A stretch of 64,000 nucleotides of DNA, from the NCBI RefSeq assembly GCF_900454495.1, contig NZ_UGSI01000002.1:1-64000 (forward strand), in the 5' to 3' direction. The stretch is from Paenibacillus macerans. Lineage in GTDB: Bacteria; Bacillota; Bacilli; Paenibacillales; Paenibacillaceae. A program made the translations under genes and the position numbers. A model generated the notes under the pieces. The model saw only the letters and a list, made by a program, of their open reading frames with translations, ran no database searches and was not told where the DNA came from. Positions 34,490 to 42,679 of the stretch are shown here, piece by piece. The stretch's first letter is position 1. The number at the start of each line of letters is the position of its first letter.

Positions 34490-35851
34490 TTAAAAAATAA
34501 AGCTCAGAATCAAGATCAATACCAGTCCGACGACGGAAAGAATCGTTTCCATGGCCGTCCAGGACTTCAAGGTCTGCGGGACGGACATATTGAAAAACTC
34601 CTTCACCATCCAGAAGCCGGCGTCGTTGACGTGGGACAGCACGATCGAACCGGCACCGGTGGCCAGTACGGCCAGTTCCACATTCGCTCCCGGCGTCAGG
34701 GCGAGCACGGGCGCGACGATGCCCGCGGCCGTCGTCATGGCGACGGTGGCCGAGCCGGTGGCTACACGGATCAACGCGGCCACCAACCAGGAGAAGAAAA
34801 TAATGTTGATATTCGCTCCGGTGGCCATTTCGGCAATTGCCTGGCCAACGCCGCTATTGATCAGCACCTGCTTAAACGCGCCGCCGGCGCCGATGATCAG
34901 CACGATCGATGCGATCGGCGCCAGACATTCGCTCGTAAATTTGGAAATGTCGTGCTTCGAAAATCCGCGGCTGTATCCCAGCGAAAAGAAGGAAAACACG
35001 ACGGCGATCAAGAGCGCCATGATTTCATGGCCGATAAATTCGCAAAACAGCGTGATTGGGCTCGTTGCCTTGGGATCAATGATGCTTGCGAGCGAACCGA
35101 TCAGCATCAGGATCACGGGCAGCAAAATCGTAAACAGCGTCATGCCGAAGCTCGGCAGCTTGCGGCCCTCTTTGACGGCAAATTGTTCGGCCAGCTCGGC
35201 CGGCGGCTGCAGGGCGATGCGTTTGCCGATATATTTGCCGAACAAGGGGCCGGCGATGATCGCGACCGGCAGCCCGACGAGGAGCGAATAAAGAATCGTC
35301 CGGCCCAGATCGGCCCCGTAGGCGTCGATTGCAATCATGGGGGCCGGATGCGGCGGGACAAGTCCATGCACGGTGGACAAGCCGGCCAAAATCGGTATGC
35401 CGATCTGCAGCAGCGACATGTTCGTCTTTTTGGCTACGGTAAATACGATCGGAATCAGCAAAATGACGCCGACTTCAAAAAAGACGGGGATGCCGACAAT
35501 AAATCCGACGAGCATCATCGCCCAGTGCACTCTTTGTTCGCCGAAACGGTCGATCAAGGTCGTGGCGATCCGTTCGGCGCCGCCGGATTCGGCCATCATT
35601 TTGCCCAGCATCGTGCCGAGCCCGATGACAATGGCGATCGTCCCCAGCGTGCCGCCGAGGCCGCCCGTGATCGAACTAACGACGTCGAGCGGCTTCATGC
35701 CGGCCAGCAGCCCGAGCAGCAGGGCGGAGATCAACAGCGTAACAAACGGATTCCATTTATATTTGGAAATCAGCAAGACAAGAAAAACGATCACAATTAA
35801 GGTCCATAACAGCAGCGTGGCGTTATGGCTCATTCCGAACAGCGTACCCAA
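34490..35851 (-). CDS. gntP: Gluconate:H+ symporter GntP
   Basis: Membrane transporter of 453 aa with about 12-14 hydrophobic helices (LLLWTLIVIVFLVLLISKYK to VGLVLILILSFIF) and family motifs GLVPPHPAP and SHVNDAGFW. TTG start at 35849-35851, with AAAGGAGG 9 bases upstream; an ATG six codons in is the alternative. A GntR-like operator lies about 100 bases upstream (35954-35970), and a weak cre half-site (CGCTTTCA, about 35891) suggests carbon-catabolite control. gntK follows after 132 bases. Confidence 0.95.
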   Translation of the reverse strand: MGTLFGMSHNATLLLWTLIVIVFLVLLISKYKWNPFVTLLISALLLGLLAGMKPLDVVSSITGGLGGTLGTIAIVIGLGTMLGKMMAESGGAERIATTLIDRFGEQRVHWAMMLVGFIVGIPVFFEVGVILLIPIVFTVAKKTNMSLLQIGIPILAGLSTVHGLVPPHPAPMIAIDAYGADLGRTILYSLLVGLPVAIIAGPLFGKYIGKRIALQPPAELAEQFAVKEGRKLPSFGMTLFTILLPVILMLIGSLASIIDPKATSPITLFCEFIGHEIMALLIAVVFSFFSLGYSRGFSKHDISKFTSECLAPIASIVLIIGAGGAFKQVLINSGVGQAIAEMATGANINIIFFSWLVAALIRVATGSATVAMTTAAGIVAPVLALTPGANVELAVLATGAGSIVLSHVNDAGFWMVKEFFNMSVPQTLKSWTAMETILSVVGLVLILILSFIF

Positions 35852-35953
35852 ATTGAAGTTCCTCCTTTATAGTTAATGCCCATATTGCAACGCTTTCATT
35901 TCAATAGATTGATTGGATTTTAGTATGAGCTAAAATCCAATTCCCATTAATGT

Positions 35954-35970
35954 ATACTTGTCGACAAGAT
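35954..35970. promoter_or_regulatory. GntR-like operator upstream of gntP
   Basis: ATACTTGTCGACAAGAT, a near-perfect palindrome closely matching the Bacillus subtilis GntR site (ATACTTGTATACAAGTAT, from family knowledge). It lies between gntR and gntP, so gntP-gntK probably have their own gluconate-inducible promoter. Confidence 0.75.
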
Positions 35971-36004
35971 GAACGGCCAAAGGCCGCACAAGGCCAGCCT
36001 TAAA

Positions 36005-36676
36005 TCATTTAGGGATACTCTTATGCAGCGTACGGCGGGAATCGGCAAAATACTCTTCAATATTGCGCTGAATGGTCTCGCTGTCCCGCGATTTAAAACT
36101 TTCCAACAGCTTGCGGTGCTTGCCTACGACATATTCAATTTTTTCCTCGCCTTGCGATAGGACCTCGCGGGTCGTAATCAGCATGACCGTCATCACTACT
36201 TGCCGGATGCTGGTCCATAGCTGCTCGATTCGCGAATGGCGGGCCCCGGTAATGATCGTTTCATGAAAACAGAGGTCCTGATAAGCAAAATCCACCGTAT
36301 CCCGGTGTTTGCCGGCCAGCTCCATTTTGTCGACGATTTTGTCCAATTGGGACAGCAGCTTCTCCGGATCGGCGGCGAGGCGCTGCCAGGCAAAGCTTTC
36401 AATCAAATAGCGGACATCGTAAAGCTCTTCGATATCCTGTAAATTCAGGCCGCGAACGACGGCCCCCATGCGCTGCAAAGTGATCAGGCCTTCGCCGGAC
36501 AGCGTTTTCAACGCTTCCCGGACCGGAGAGCGGCTTGTTCCGAAATCCGCGGCAATGCGGTTTTCGGACAAGATCTCGCCCGGTTTGATCGCGCCGCTTA
36601 CCATTTGCAGCCGAAGTTCGGCGGCGATCGACTCGCCTAAAGAGCCGCTTTTTAGCCATGAAGCAGGAAACTGCAT
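36005..36676 (-). CDS. gntR: GntR-family (FCD) transcriptional repressor of gluconate genes
   Basis: Protein of 223 aa: N-terminal winged helix (PGEILSENRIAADFGTSRSP, VREALKTLSGEGLITLQ) and C-terminal all-helical FCD ligand domain with metal-type residues (about 130-205). It is inferred to release the two ATACTTGT palindromes when gluconate or its phosphate binds. It lies 115 bases after gnd on the same strand. Confidence 0.93.
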   Translation of the reverse strand: MQFPASWLKSGSLGESIAAELRLQMVSGAIKPGEILSENRIAADFGTSRSPVREALKTLSGEGLITLQRMGAVVRGLNLQDIEELYDVRYLIESFAWQRLAADPEKLLSQLDKIVDKMELAGKHRDTVDFAYQDLCFHETIITGARHSRIEQLWTSIRQVVMTVMLITTREVLSQGEEKIEYVVGKHRKLLESFKSRDSETIQRNIEEYFADSRRTLHKSIPK

Positions 36677-36791
36677 GTATCATATCTCCTATTCAGATGA
36701 AATTTCCCGTGTGATCCTTTTTACTTGATCACTTCGATCATAGCATGAAAGCGTCCTGGCGGTCAGCCGATATCCGTACGTTTTAAACCGT

Positions 36792-37691
36792 TTATTTCGC
36801 TGATTCTACCGCGTGACCGCCGAATTCGTTGCGCAGCGCGGCGACGACTTTGCCGTGAAATGCGTCGCTATCCAGCGAGCGGTACCGCATAAACAGCGAC
36901 ATGGCGATAACCGGCGCGCTGGCTTGAAGATCGAGCGCCGTTTCGACCGTCCATTTGCCTTCCCCGGACGAATGCATGACCCCGCGGATGCTTTCCAGCT
37001 TCGGATCCTTGGAAAAAGCGTTTTGCGCCAGCTCCATCAGCCAGCTGCGGATGACCGAACCGTTGGACCATACGCGCGCCACCTGCTCGAAATCGAATTC
37101 AAACGGGCTTTTGTCCAGCACTTCAAAACCTTCGGCAATCGCTTGCATCATGCCGTATTCGATTCCGTTGTGCACCATTTTAAGAAAGTGGCCGCTGCCG
37201 GATTTCCCCGCGTACAAGTAGCCGTTTTCAACCGCTAGATCGCGGAAAAGCGGTTCGATATGGCGGAAGGCCGTTTCGTCCCCGCCGATCATGAAGCAGG
37301 CGCCATGCTCCGCGCCTTCAACGCCGCCGGAAGTGCCGACATCAAAGAAGTGGATGCCTTTCTCCGACAGCTGTTCGGCCAGGGCCAGCGAATCTTTATA
37401 ATGCGAATTGCCTCCGTCGATGACGATGTCTCCTTGTTCAAGCAGCGGGGTAAGCGTTGTTACGACCGAATGCAAAGGTCCGCCGGCGGGGACCATCGCC
37501 CAGATGACCCGCGGAGGCTCCAAGGAAGCGACCAGCTGTTCCAAGCTGTTGGCGGGAACGGCTCCTTTACCGGCGGCATGGCTGACGGAATCCGGATTCA
37601 TGTCGAAAGCTACGACCTCATGCTTGTGCTCAAGCAAATTGGAAACCAGGTTCATGCCCATCTTGCCAAGGCCGATCATGCCAATTTTCAT
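36792..37691 (-). CDS. gnd: 6-phosphogluconate dehydrogenase, decarboxylating (short form)
   Basis: Protein of 299 aa, the short GntZ/YqeC-like class that converts 6-phosphogluconate to ribulose 5-phosphate. Nucleotide fold MKIGMIGLGKMGMNL, substrate motifs IDGGNSHYKDS, DVGTSGGVEGAEHG, and catalytic KMVHNGIEYGMMQA with Lys and Asn. The FDMNPDS loop fits NAD rather than NADP preference (inference). First gene of the gluconate group, with a GntR-like operator 31 bases upstream. Confidence 0.93.
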   Translation of the reverse strand: MKIGMIGLGKMGMNLVSNLLEHKHEVVAFDMNPDSVSHAAGKGAVPANSLEQLVASLEPPRVIWAMVPAGGPLHSVVTTLTPLLEQGDIVIDGGNSHYKDSLALAEQLSEKGIHFFDVGTSGGVEGAEHGACFMIGGDETAFRHIEPLFRDLAVENGYLYAGKSGSGHFLKMVHNGIEYGMMQAIAEGFEVLDKSPFEFDFEQVARVWSNGSVIRSWLMELAQNAFSKDPKLESIRGVMHSSGEGKWTVETALDLQASAPVIAMSLFMRYRSLDSDAFHGKVVAALRNEFGGHAVESAK

Positions 37692-37721
37692 GATAATAAA
37701 GCACCTCTTTCTTGTATCAGT

Positions 37722-37738
37722 ATACTTGTATACAACTT
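37722..37738. promoter_or_regulatory. GntR-like operator upstream of gnd
   Basis: ATACTTGTATACAACTT; its first 14 bases equal the Bacillus subtilis GntR operator. Same class as 35954-35970, placing gnd-gntR and gntP-gntK in one regulon. Confidence 0.75.
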
Positions 37739-37837
37739 CTCTTGTTCAATATACTCCTTAGCCCGAAACCTGTAAACCGGGGATGCCGGAAATTTGTGAA
37801 TTCAACGGCGCAAGTCCCGCAAGCATACTTTTCCACA

Positions 37838-37922
37838 TGTGCATAACTTATATGCTTGGCCGAATATTTTATTTATTTGTGGACAACTTTTTTTGAAACG
37901 AAGGATTGTGGATTGTGTATAA
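37838..37922. promoter_or_regulatory. rpmH: DnaA-box-like sequences and rpmH promoter region
   Basis: TGTGCATAA (37838-37846), TGTGGACAA (37878-37886) and TGTGGATTGTGTATAATTTT (about 37905-37924), the last containing a -10-like TATAAT. In relatives rpmH and dnaA are divergent neighbours sharing this box-rich region. Here it lies about 9.2 kb from the main oriC boxes, consistent with an insertion that split it. The rest of the 371-base gap to rpmH shows nothing else. Confidence 0.55.
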
Positions 37923-38063
37923 TTTTTAAGAAAAAGAATGCGCCCGGGAAAAAGGAACGGTCTGTTGACTTTTTACAGGCGGTATGATTAAATGGTAAAA
38001 GGCATTTTCTGTGGATATGAAAATGATGAAATCGATAGTGAATCCTGTAAGGGGGTGCGATAG

Positions 38064-38198
38064 ATGAAACCGACTTTCAAACCGAATGTGAGCAAGCGTA
38101 AAAAGGTTCATGGTTTCCGTAAAAGAATGAGCACGAAAAACGGCCGCAAGGTTCTCGCTGCTCGTCGTCTCAAAGGCAGAAAAGTATTGAGTGCGTAA
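38064..38198 (+). CDS. rpmH: 50S ribosomal protein L34
   Basis: Protein of 44 aa reading MKPTFKPNVSKRKKVHGFRK with KNGRKVLAARRLKGRKVLSA at the end, the complete L34. GGGGGTG ribosome site upstream. First gene of the rpmH-rnpA-yidC-jag group. Confidence 0.97.
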   Translation: MKPTFKPNVSKRKKVHGFRKRMSTKNGRKVLAARRLKGRKVLSA

Positions 38199-38208
38199 AG
38201 CGTGCGTT

Positions 38209-38235
38209 AAAGACCACTGCGGTGGTCTTTTTTTT
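38209..38235 (+). terminator. Terminator between rpmH and rnpA
   Basis: AAAGACCACTGCGGTGGTCT followed by seven more T: an 8-bp stem with a tight loop. It lies 11 bases after rpmH and probably limits read-through so that L34 is made in excess over RnpA. Confidence 0.9.
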
Positions 38236-38330
38236 GTATGCGGCTTTAATTGCGGAAATGTTGGTCTATAATACTTTAGAAGTTACGCCCTTTGAAATGG
38301 ATCGGGAAGTTTGAACCAAGGAGATAACTC

Positions 38331-38681
38331 GTGCATAAAAAACTTCGTTTAAGGAACCGGGCCGACTTTAATCGCATTTACCGGTTCGGAAAGTCCTTCG
38401 CCAACCGCCAGCTTGTCGTTTATTGGTCCAATAAGCCGGATATCGAACGGTTCCGGTTAGGGGTATCCGCCAGCAAAAAGATCGGCAACGCCGTGGTCCG
38501 CAACCGGATGCGCAGGCTGCTCAAAGAAATCGTCCGCCTGCACGAAGCCGAGATCCGCGACCATGTCGATCTCATCTTAATCGTCCGCAGCGGCGCCGTC
38601 GGGATGGAATACAAGGAACTGGAGAAAAGCGTGCTCCATGTGCTTCGGAAAGCCTCGTTGCTGCGGGCTTCCGGACGTTAG
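38331..38681 (+). CDS. rnpA: Ribonuclease P protein component
   Basis: Basic protein of 116 aa that assists the RNase P RNA in tRNA 5' processing. Family motifs KKLRLRNRADFNRIYRFGKS, and KKIGNAVVRNRMRRLLKEIV. GTG start with AAGGAG upstream. Confidence 0.96.
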   Translation: MHKKLRLRNRADFNRIYRFGKSFANRQLVVYWSNKPDIERFRLGVSASKKIGNAVVRNRMRRLLKEIVRLHEAEIRDHVDLILIVRSGAVGMEYKELEKSVLHVLRKASLLRASGR

Positions 38682-38756
38682 GCAGGCTTGTTTCTTTGTC
38701 CTTTTAAATATGTTATGATTTACGTTGAATGGATAGGTTAAGAGAGGGGTTTTGAA

Positions 38757-39644
38757 GTGTCGCGATTGATGACGAACAGAAGAAGATGGCTTCTTCTCCT
38801 TCTTGCGGTCGGGCTGGTGGCGGTTCTTGCCGGCTGCGCTCCGCAAAATGCTCATTTGGCTACCACGACGGAAAGCATGAAAACAAGCGGATCGTGGTGG
38901 ACCGCAAACGTCGTTTACTATTTTTCGTTGGCCCTGGATACGTTTGCAAAATGGTTTAACGGTGAATACGGGATCGCGATTTTGATTATGGTGTTAATCG
39001 TGCGGACGCTGATTTTGCCGCTTACCCTTAAGCAGGTGAAGAGCTCCAAGGCGATGCAAGCGATCCAGCCGGAACTGCAAAAGATCCGCGAGAAATACAA
39101 GGATAACCCCGAGAAGCAGCAGCAGGAGACAATGAAGCTGTTCCAGGAGAACAAGGTGAACCCGATGGCGGGTTGTTTCCCACTGATCATTCAAATGCCG
39201 GTGTTTATCGCGTTGTATAACTCCATTTATTACAATTCGGCGATCCGTGAGCATTCCTTCCTGTGGCTGCAGCTCGGAGAACCGGATAAGCTGTTTATAT
39301 TGCCGGCGATTGCGGCGATCACGACATTTATTCAGACCAAGATGATGTCGAATGTCAATCCGTCGGGCATGCAAGGGCCCATGGCGTTTATGATGTGGGT
39401 GTATCCGATTCTGATCTTTGTCATGGCGTACAATTTTGCCGCGGCGCTTCCGCTGTACTGGATTTTCAGCAACCTGTACACGATCGCGCAAAACTTCTTC
39501 ATCTACCGTAAGAAGGACCCGGTTCCGGCCGTGGCAACCGCCGGCGGCGGCGGGGGAAGTTCTTCCGGCAAGAAGCGGGGCGGCTCGAATTTGAAAGCCG
39601 GTCATCCCGGCAAAGGCGCCAAGGAGGCCAAAAAATCGAAATGA
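38757..39644 (+). CDS. yidC: Membrane protein insertase YidC/SpoIIIJ
   Basis: Lipoprotein-type insertase of 295 aa: signal peptide with lipobox VLAGC (Cys27), five membrane segments, positively charged hydrophilic groove motif LIMVLIVRTLILPLTLKQ, and a Lys/Gly-rich tail. It inserts membrane proteins and, in Bacillus, is needed for forespore gene expression as SpoIIIJ. GTG start with GAGAGGGG upstream. Overlaps jag by 4 bases. Confidence 0.96.
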   Translation: MSRLMTNRRRWLLLLLAVGLVAVLAGCAPQNAHLATTTESMKTSGSWWTANVVYYFSLALDTFAKWFNGEYGIAILIMVLIVRTLILPLTLKQVKSSKAMQAIQPELQKIREKYKDNPEKQQQETMKLFQENKVNPMAGCFPLIIQMPVFIALYNSIYYNSAIREHSFLWLQLGEPDKLFILPAIAAITTFIQTKMMSNVNPSGMQGPMAFMMWVYPILIFVMAYNFAAALPLYWIFSNLYTIAQNFFIYRKKDPVPAVATAGGGGGSSSGKKRGGSNLKAGHPGKGAKEAKKSK

Positions 39645-40360
39645 ATAAAATCGTGACGTCGGGAAAAACCATTGAAGATGCTGTAAGACAAGGACTGGCC
39701 AAGCTCGGCACCACCGAGGACAAAGTCGCCGTAAACGTGTTGGAGCAGCCGTCAAAAGGATTCCTGGGATTGATCGGGGTCAAGGAGGCAAAGGTGGAGC
39801 TTACTTTGCTTGAAGCCCCTGTTTCAGTACCATCCCCGCAAGGGAGCGCTCCGGAACCCCCGATGCCTGCTTCCGCGGAAGCGGAGGAATTGCATCAGGG
39901 GAATGAGGATCCCTATGAGGAGGCGGCGTCATTCGTACGGGACGTCGGCAAAAGCATGGGATTGGATCTCAATGTCGAGACCATCCATGGCAAAGACAGC
40001 ACCGTGCTAAACATTTCGGGCCATGATTTGGGTCTCTTGATCGGGCGTAGAGGGCAAACCCTCGATGCTCTGCAATATTTGGTGAATATTATCGCCAACC
40101 GTTACTCGGATAGTTTTATTCGGATTGTATTGGATGCGGAAAATTTCCGCGAGCGCCGCAAAAAAACGCTGGAGGACCTAGCCGTAAGGCTGGCCGGAAA
40201 AGTCGTTCGTACGCGAAAGGAAGTCACGCTTGAACCGATGTCGCCGCAGGAGCGCAAAGTGATTCATTCCAAACTTCAGGATCATCCGGAGGTCAAAACG
40301 TACAGTAAAGGCGAGGAGCCGAACCGGCGGGTCGTTATTACACTGAAGCAAAGCAAATGA
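39641..40360 (+). CDS. jag: RNA-binding protein Jag/KhpB (SpoIIIJ-associated)
   Basis: Protein of 239 aa: Jag-N domain (about 1-50, VTSGKTIEDAVRQGLAKLG), acidic Pro/Glu linker, KH domain with GHDLGLLIGRRGQTLDALQY and C-terminal R3H domain (LEPMSPQERKVIHSKLQDHP). Its ATG overlaps the yidC stop (ATGA), indicating coupling. Confidence 0.96.
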   Translation: MNKIVTSGKTIEDAVRQGLAKLGTTEDKVAVNVLEQPSKGFLGLIGVKEAKVELTLLEAPVSVPSPQGSAPEPPMPASAEAEELHQGNEDPYEEAASFVRDVGKSMGLDLNVETIHGKDSTVLNISGHDLGLLIGRRGQTLDALQYLVNIIANRYSDSFIRIVLDAENFRERRKKTLEDLAVRLAGKVVRTRKEVTLEPMSPQERKVIHSKLQDHPEVKTYSKGEEPNRRVVITLKQSK

Positions 40361-41174
40361 ATGGGACGCAATGACGTTTGCTACGGCGTGAAGCCTGTAG
40401 AACGCCATTGCGTTTTTCTGTGTCTCAACCCTCCCAAACCAGGGACTCAACCCTCCCAAACCCTCCCTTACCGTAAGGGAGGGCTCCCAAGGGCTCGCTG
40501 CCCTTGGGGATCCCGCAAATTGGAGTAACGTGGGAGGAAAAGAGGTGCTCCTGCTCGCTGTTCCCTGCGGGAATGCGCTTTAGCTGCGTGCTTGGAACGC
40601 TTTTCCCCCTTCGGGTACGTCTTACTTTGAGTGCTCCCGGGTAACCTGAAAACATGCTGGATTACATTGCTGCTTTCGAAGCACCCGGGGTTACAGTGGC
40701 GAGTGGCTCGCTTGTCGCCCCTTCGGGGCACGCTCTACTTTCGGTGCTCCTGCCTCTATGCGGGAAATCGCAGGGAAGCGGGAGTTTAGAGTTACTGATG
40801 CGCGTGGTGGAGCGACTACCTGCAAGAAGGCCGCTGTCCCTCCGGGATGCGCTTAGGATGGAGCAAGGCGTCGCGAGTAATGCTTCGAAGATGTTGGCCG
40901 GATCGAGCTTTGCGATGATCCGGGAATATGCCTGGCGAAACATTTTTGTGAGCCGGCGTTTGTGTAGAAAAAATTGAGTGAATGGGGAATAGCGGAGAGG
41001 GTCGTTTGAATCTGGAGAAGCGGCAGCGTTCGCCTTTGCAATCGGATTGTCACTGCTTTAGAATTTATCAAATTAATACAATCTGATTGCAGCAGCGATC
41101 GGAAGATCAAACGAGCAGCGCAGCGTCACATTCACGAACCTGATTTTATTTACAATAATGCGAGGTGAACAAAA
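40361..41174. repeat. 814-base non-coding stretch rich in short repeats and hairpins
   Basis: No credible gene. It contains CTCAACCCTCCCAAACC twice (about 40424 and 40445), hairpins such as CTCCCTTACCGTAAGGGAG and CCAAGGGCTCGCTGCCCTTGG, and two roughly 30-base near-repeats reading CCCTTCGGG..ACG..CTACTTT..GTGCTCC (about 40608 and 40720). CCTGCGGGAATGCGCTT and CCTCCGGGATGCGCTT words also repeat. An open frame at 40654-40977 has low-complexity, unfamiliar protein and no ribosome site. The mnmE promoter must lie near 41100-41160. Confidence 0.6.
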
Positions 41175-42554
41175 ATGCTGAGCGATACGATTGCAGCCAT
41201 ATCCACCGCCGTAGGCGAAAGCGGGATCGCCGTCATCCGCGTCAGCGGACCGGAGTCGATCGCCGAAGTAGGGCGCGTGTTCCGCGCCAAAGTCCCGCTG
41301 CCGGAAGCGGAGACCCATACGGTCCATTACGGGTTCATCGTCGACCCGCAGACGGGCGAGAAGCTCGAAGAAGTGCTGGTCAGCGTGTTTCGGGCGCCCC
41401 GTTCGTTCACGACGGAGGACGTGGTCGAGATCAGCACGCACGGCGGGATCATCTCCGTCAAACGCGTGATGGACCTGCTGCTGCAGCAGCCCGGCATTCG
41501 CCTTGCGGAGCCGGGGGAATTTACGAAGCGCGCGTTCTTGAACGGGCGGATCGACCTGTCGCAGGCGGAAGCGGTGATCGACCTGATCCGCTCCAAGTCG
41601 GACCGGGCTTTTTCGGTGGCGCTGAAGCAGGTGGAAGGCGATTTGTCGCGGAAAATCAAAACGTTGCGTCAAACGCTAGTGGAGACGCTGGCGCATATCG
41701 AGGTCAACATCGATTACCCGGAGCATGATGTGGAGTCGATGACGATGGCGTTTATCAAGCAAAAATGCGCGGAAGTGTCGGAAGGCATTGACACGCTGCT
41801 GAAAACGGCCAGTCAGGGGAAGATTTTGCGCGAAGGCATCACGACAGCGATCGTGGGACGGCCCAATGTGGGCAAGTCCTCGCTGATGAACGCCCTGGCC
41901 CGGGAAAACAAAGCGATCGTGACGGACATTCCCGGAACGACGCGGGATGTGATTGAAGAGTATGTGACGATCAACAACATCCCGCTGAAATTGCTCGATA
42001 CGGCGGGGATCCGCGAAACGATGGACGTCGTCGAGCAAATCGGCGTGGAGCGCTCGAAAGCGGCGGTGAACGAGGCCGATTTAATCCTGCTCGTGCTTAA
42101 TAGCGCGGAAGCGCTGCATGAGGACGAAGTTGCTTTGATGGAGCAGTTGGCCAGCCGTTCCGCCATCGTGCTGCTCAACAAAATCGATTTGCCGCAGCAG
42201 CTCAATCGGGAGGTCGTGCGGCGTTATTTTAAAGAGGAATCGATTGTGGAGTTGTCGGTGAAAACGGAGGAAGGGCTGGATCATCTGGAAGAGGCGATCG
42301 CTCGCCTGTTCTTTGGAGGTCAGCTGGAGTCCAACGATTTGACCTATGTCAGCAACGTCCGGCATATCGCTTTGCTGAAGAAAGCGAAGCAGTCGCTGAC
42401 CGATGCGTACGAAGCGGCGGACAGCGGGATACCGATCGACATTTTGCAGATCGACGTTCGGCTCGCCTGGGAGCAGCTTGGCGAAGTGATCGGCGACTCG
42501 GCGCCGGATGCGCTGATCGATCAGATTTTCTCGCAATTTTGCCTGGGGAAATAA
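41175..42554 (+). CDS. mnmE: tRNA modification GTPase MnmE
   Basis: Protein of 459 aa that with MnmG modifies U34 of tRNAs to a cmnm5U-type base. N-terminal folate-binding domain (MLSDTIAAISTAVGESGIAV), G domain with GRPNVGKSSLMNAL, DIPGTTRD, DTAGI and NKID, and C-terminal active Cys in FCLGK. GAGGTG ribosome site. Partner mnmG follows. Confidence 0.97.
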   Translation: MLSDTIAAISTAVGESGIAVIRVSGPESIAEVGRVFRAKVPLPEAETHTVHYGFIVDPQTGEKLEEVLVSVFRAPRSFTTEDVVEISTHGGIISVKRVMDLLLQQPGIRLAEPGEFTKRAFLNGRIDLSQAEAVIDLIRSKSDRAFSVALKQVEGDLSRKIKTLRQTLVETLAHIEVNIDYPEHDVESMTMAFIKQKCAEVSEGIDTLLKTASQGKILREGITTAIVGRPNVGKSSLMNALARENKAIVTDIPGTTRDVIEEYVTINNIPLKLLDTAGIRETMDVVEQIGVERSKAAVNEADLILLVLNSAEALHEDEVALMEQLASRSAIVLLNKIDLPQQLNREVVRRYFKEESIVELSVKTEEGLDHLEEAIARLFFGGQLESNDLTYVSNVRHIALLKKAKQSLTDAYEAADSGIPIDILQIDVRLAWEQLGEVIGDSAPDALIDQIFSQFCLGK

Positions 42555-42679
42555 AGATTTCGAACGTATCAGCCGAGTCCGTTCATGGTATGATGATACA
42601 GAAGATTTTAATGATTTATTTTTTAAAAATAAGCGGATAGAGGGTTCTCTTTCTGTGGGATATAAGGAGGTTGTTTGTG

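Noticed and set aside
40654..40977. 107-codon open frame between jag and mnmE
   Set aside because: No ribosome site, low-complexity composition and it covers repeated hairpin segments, so it is unlikely to be a gene.
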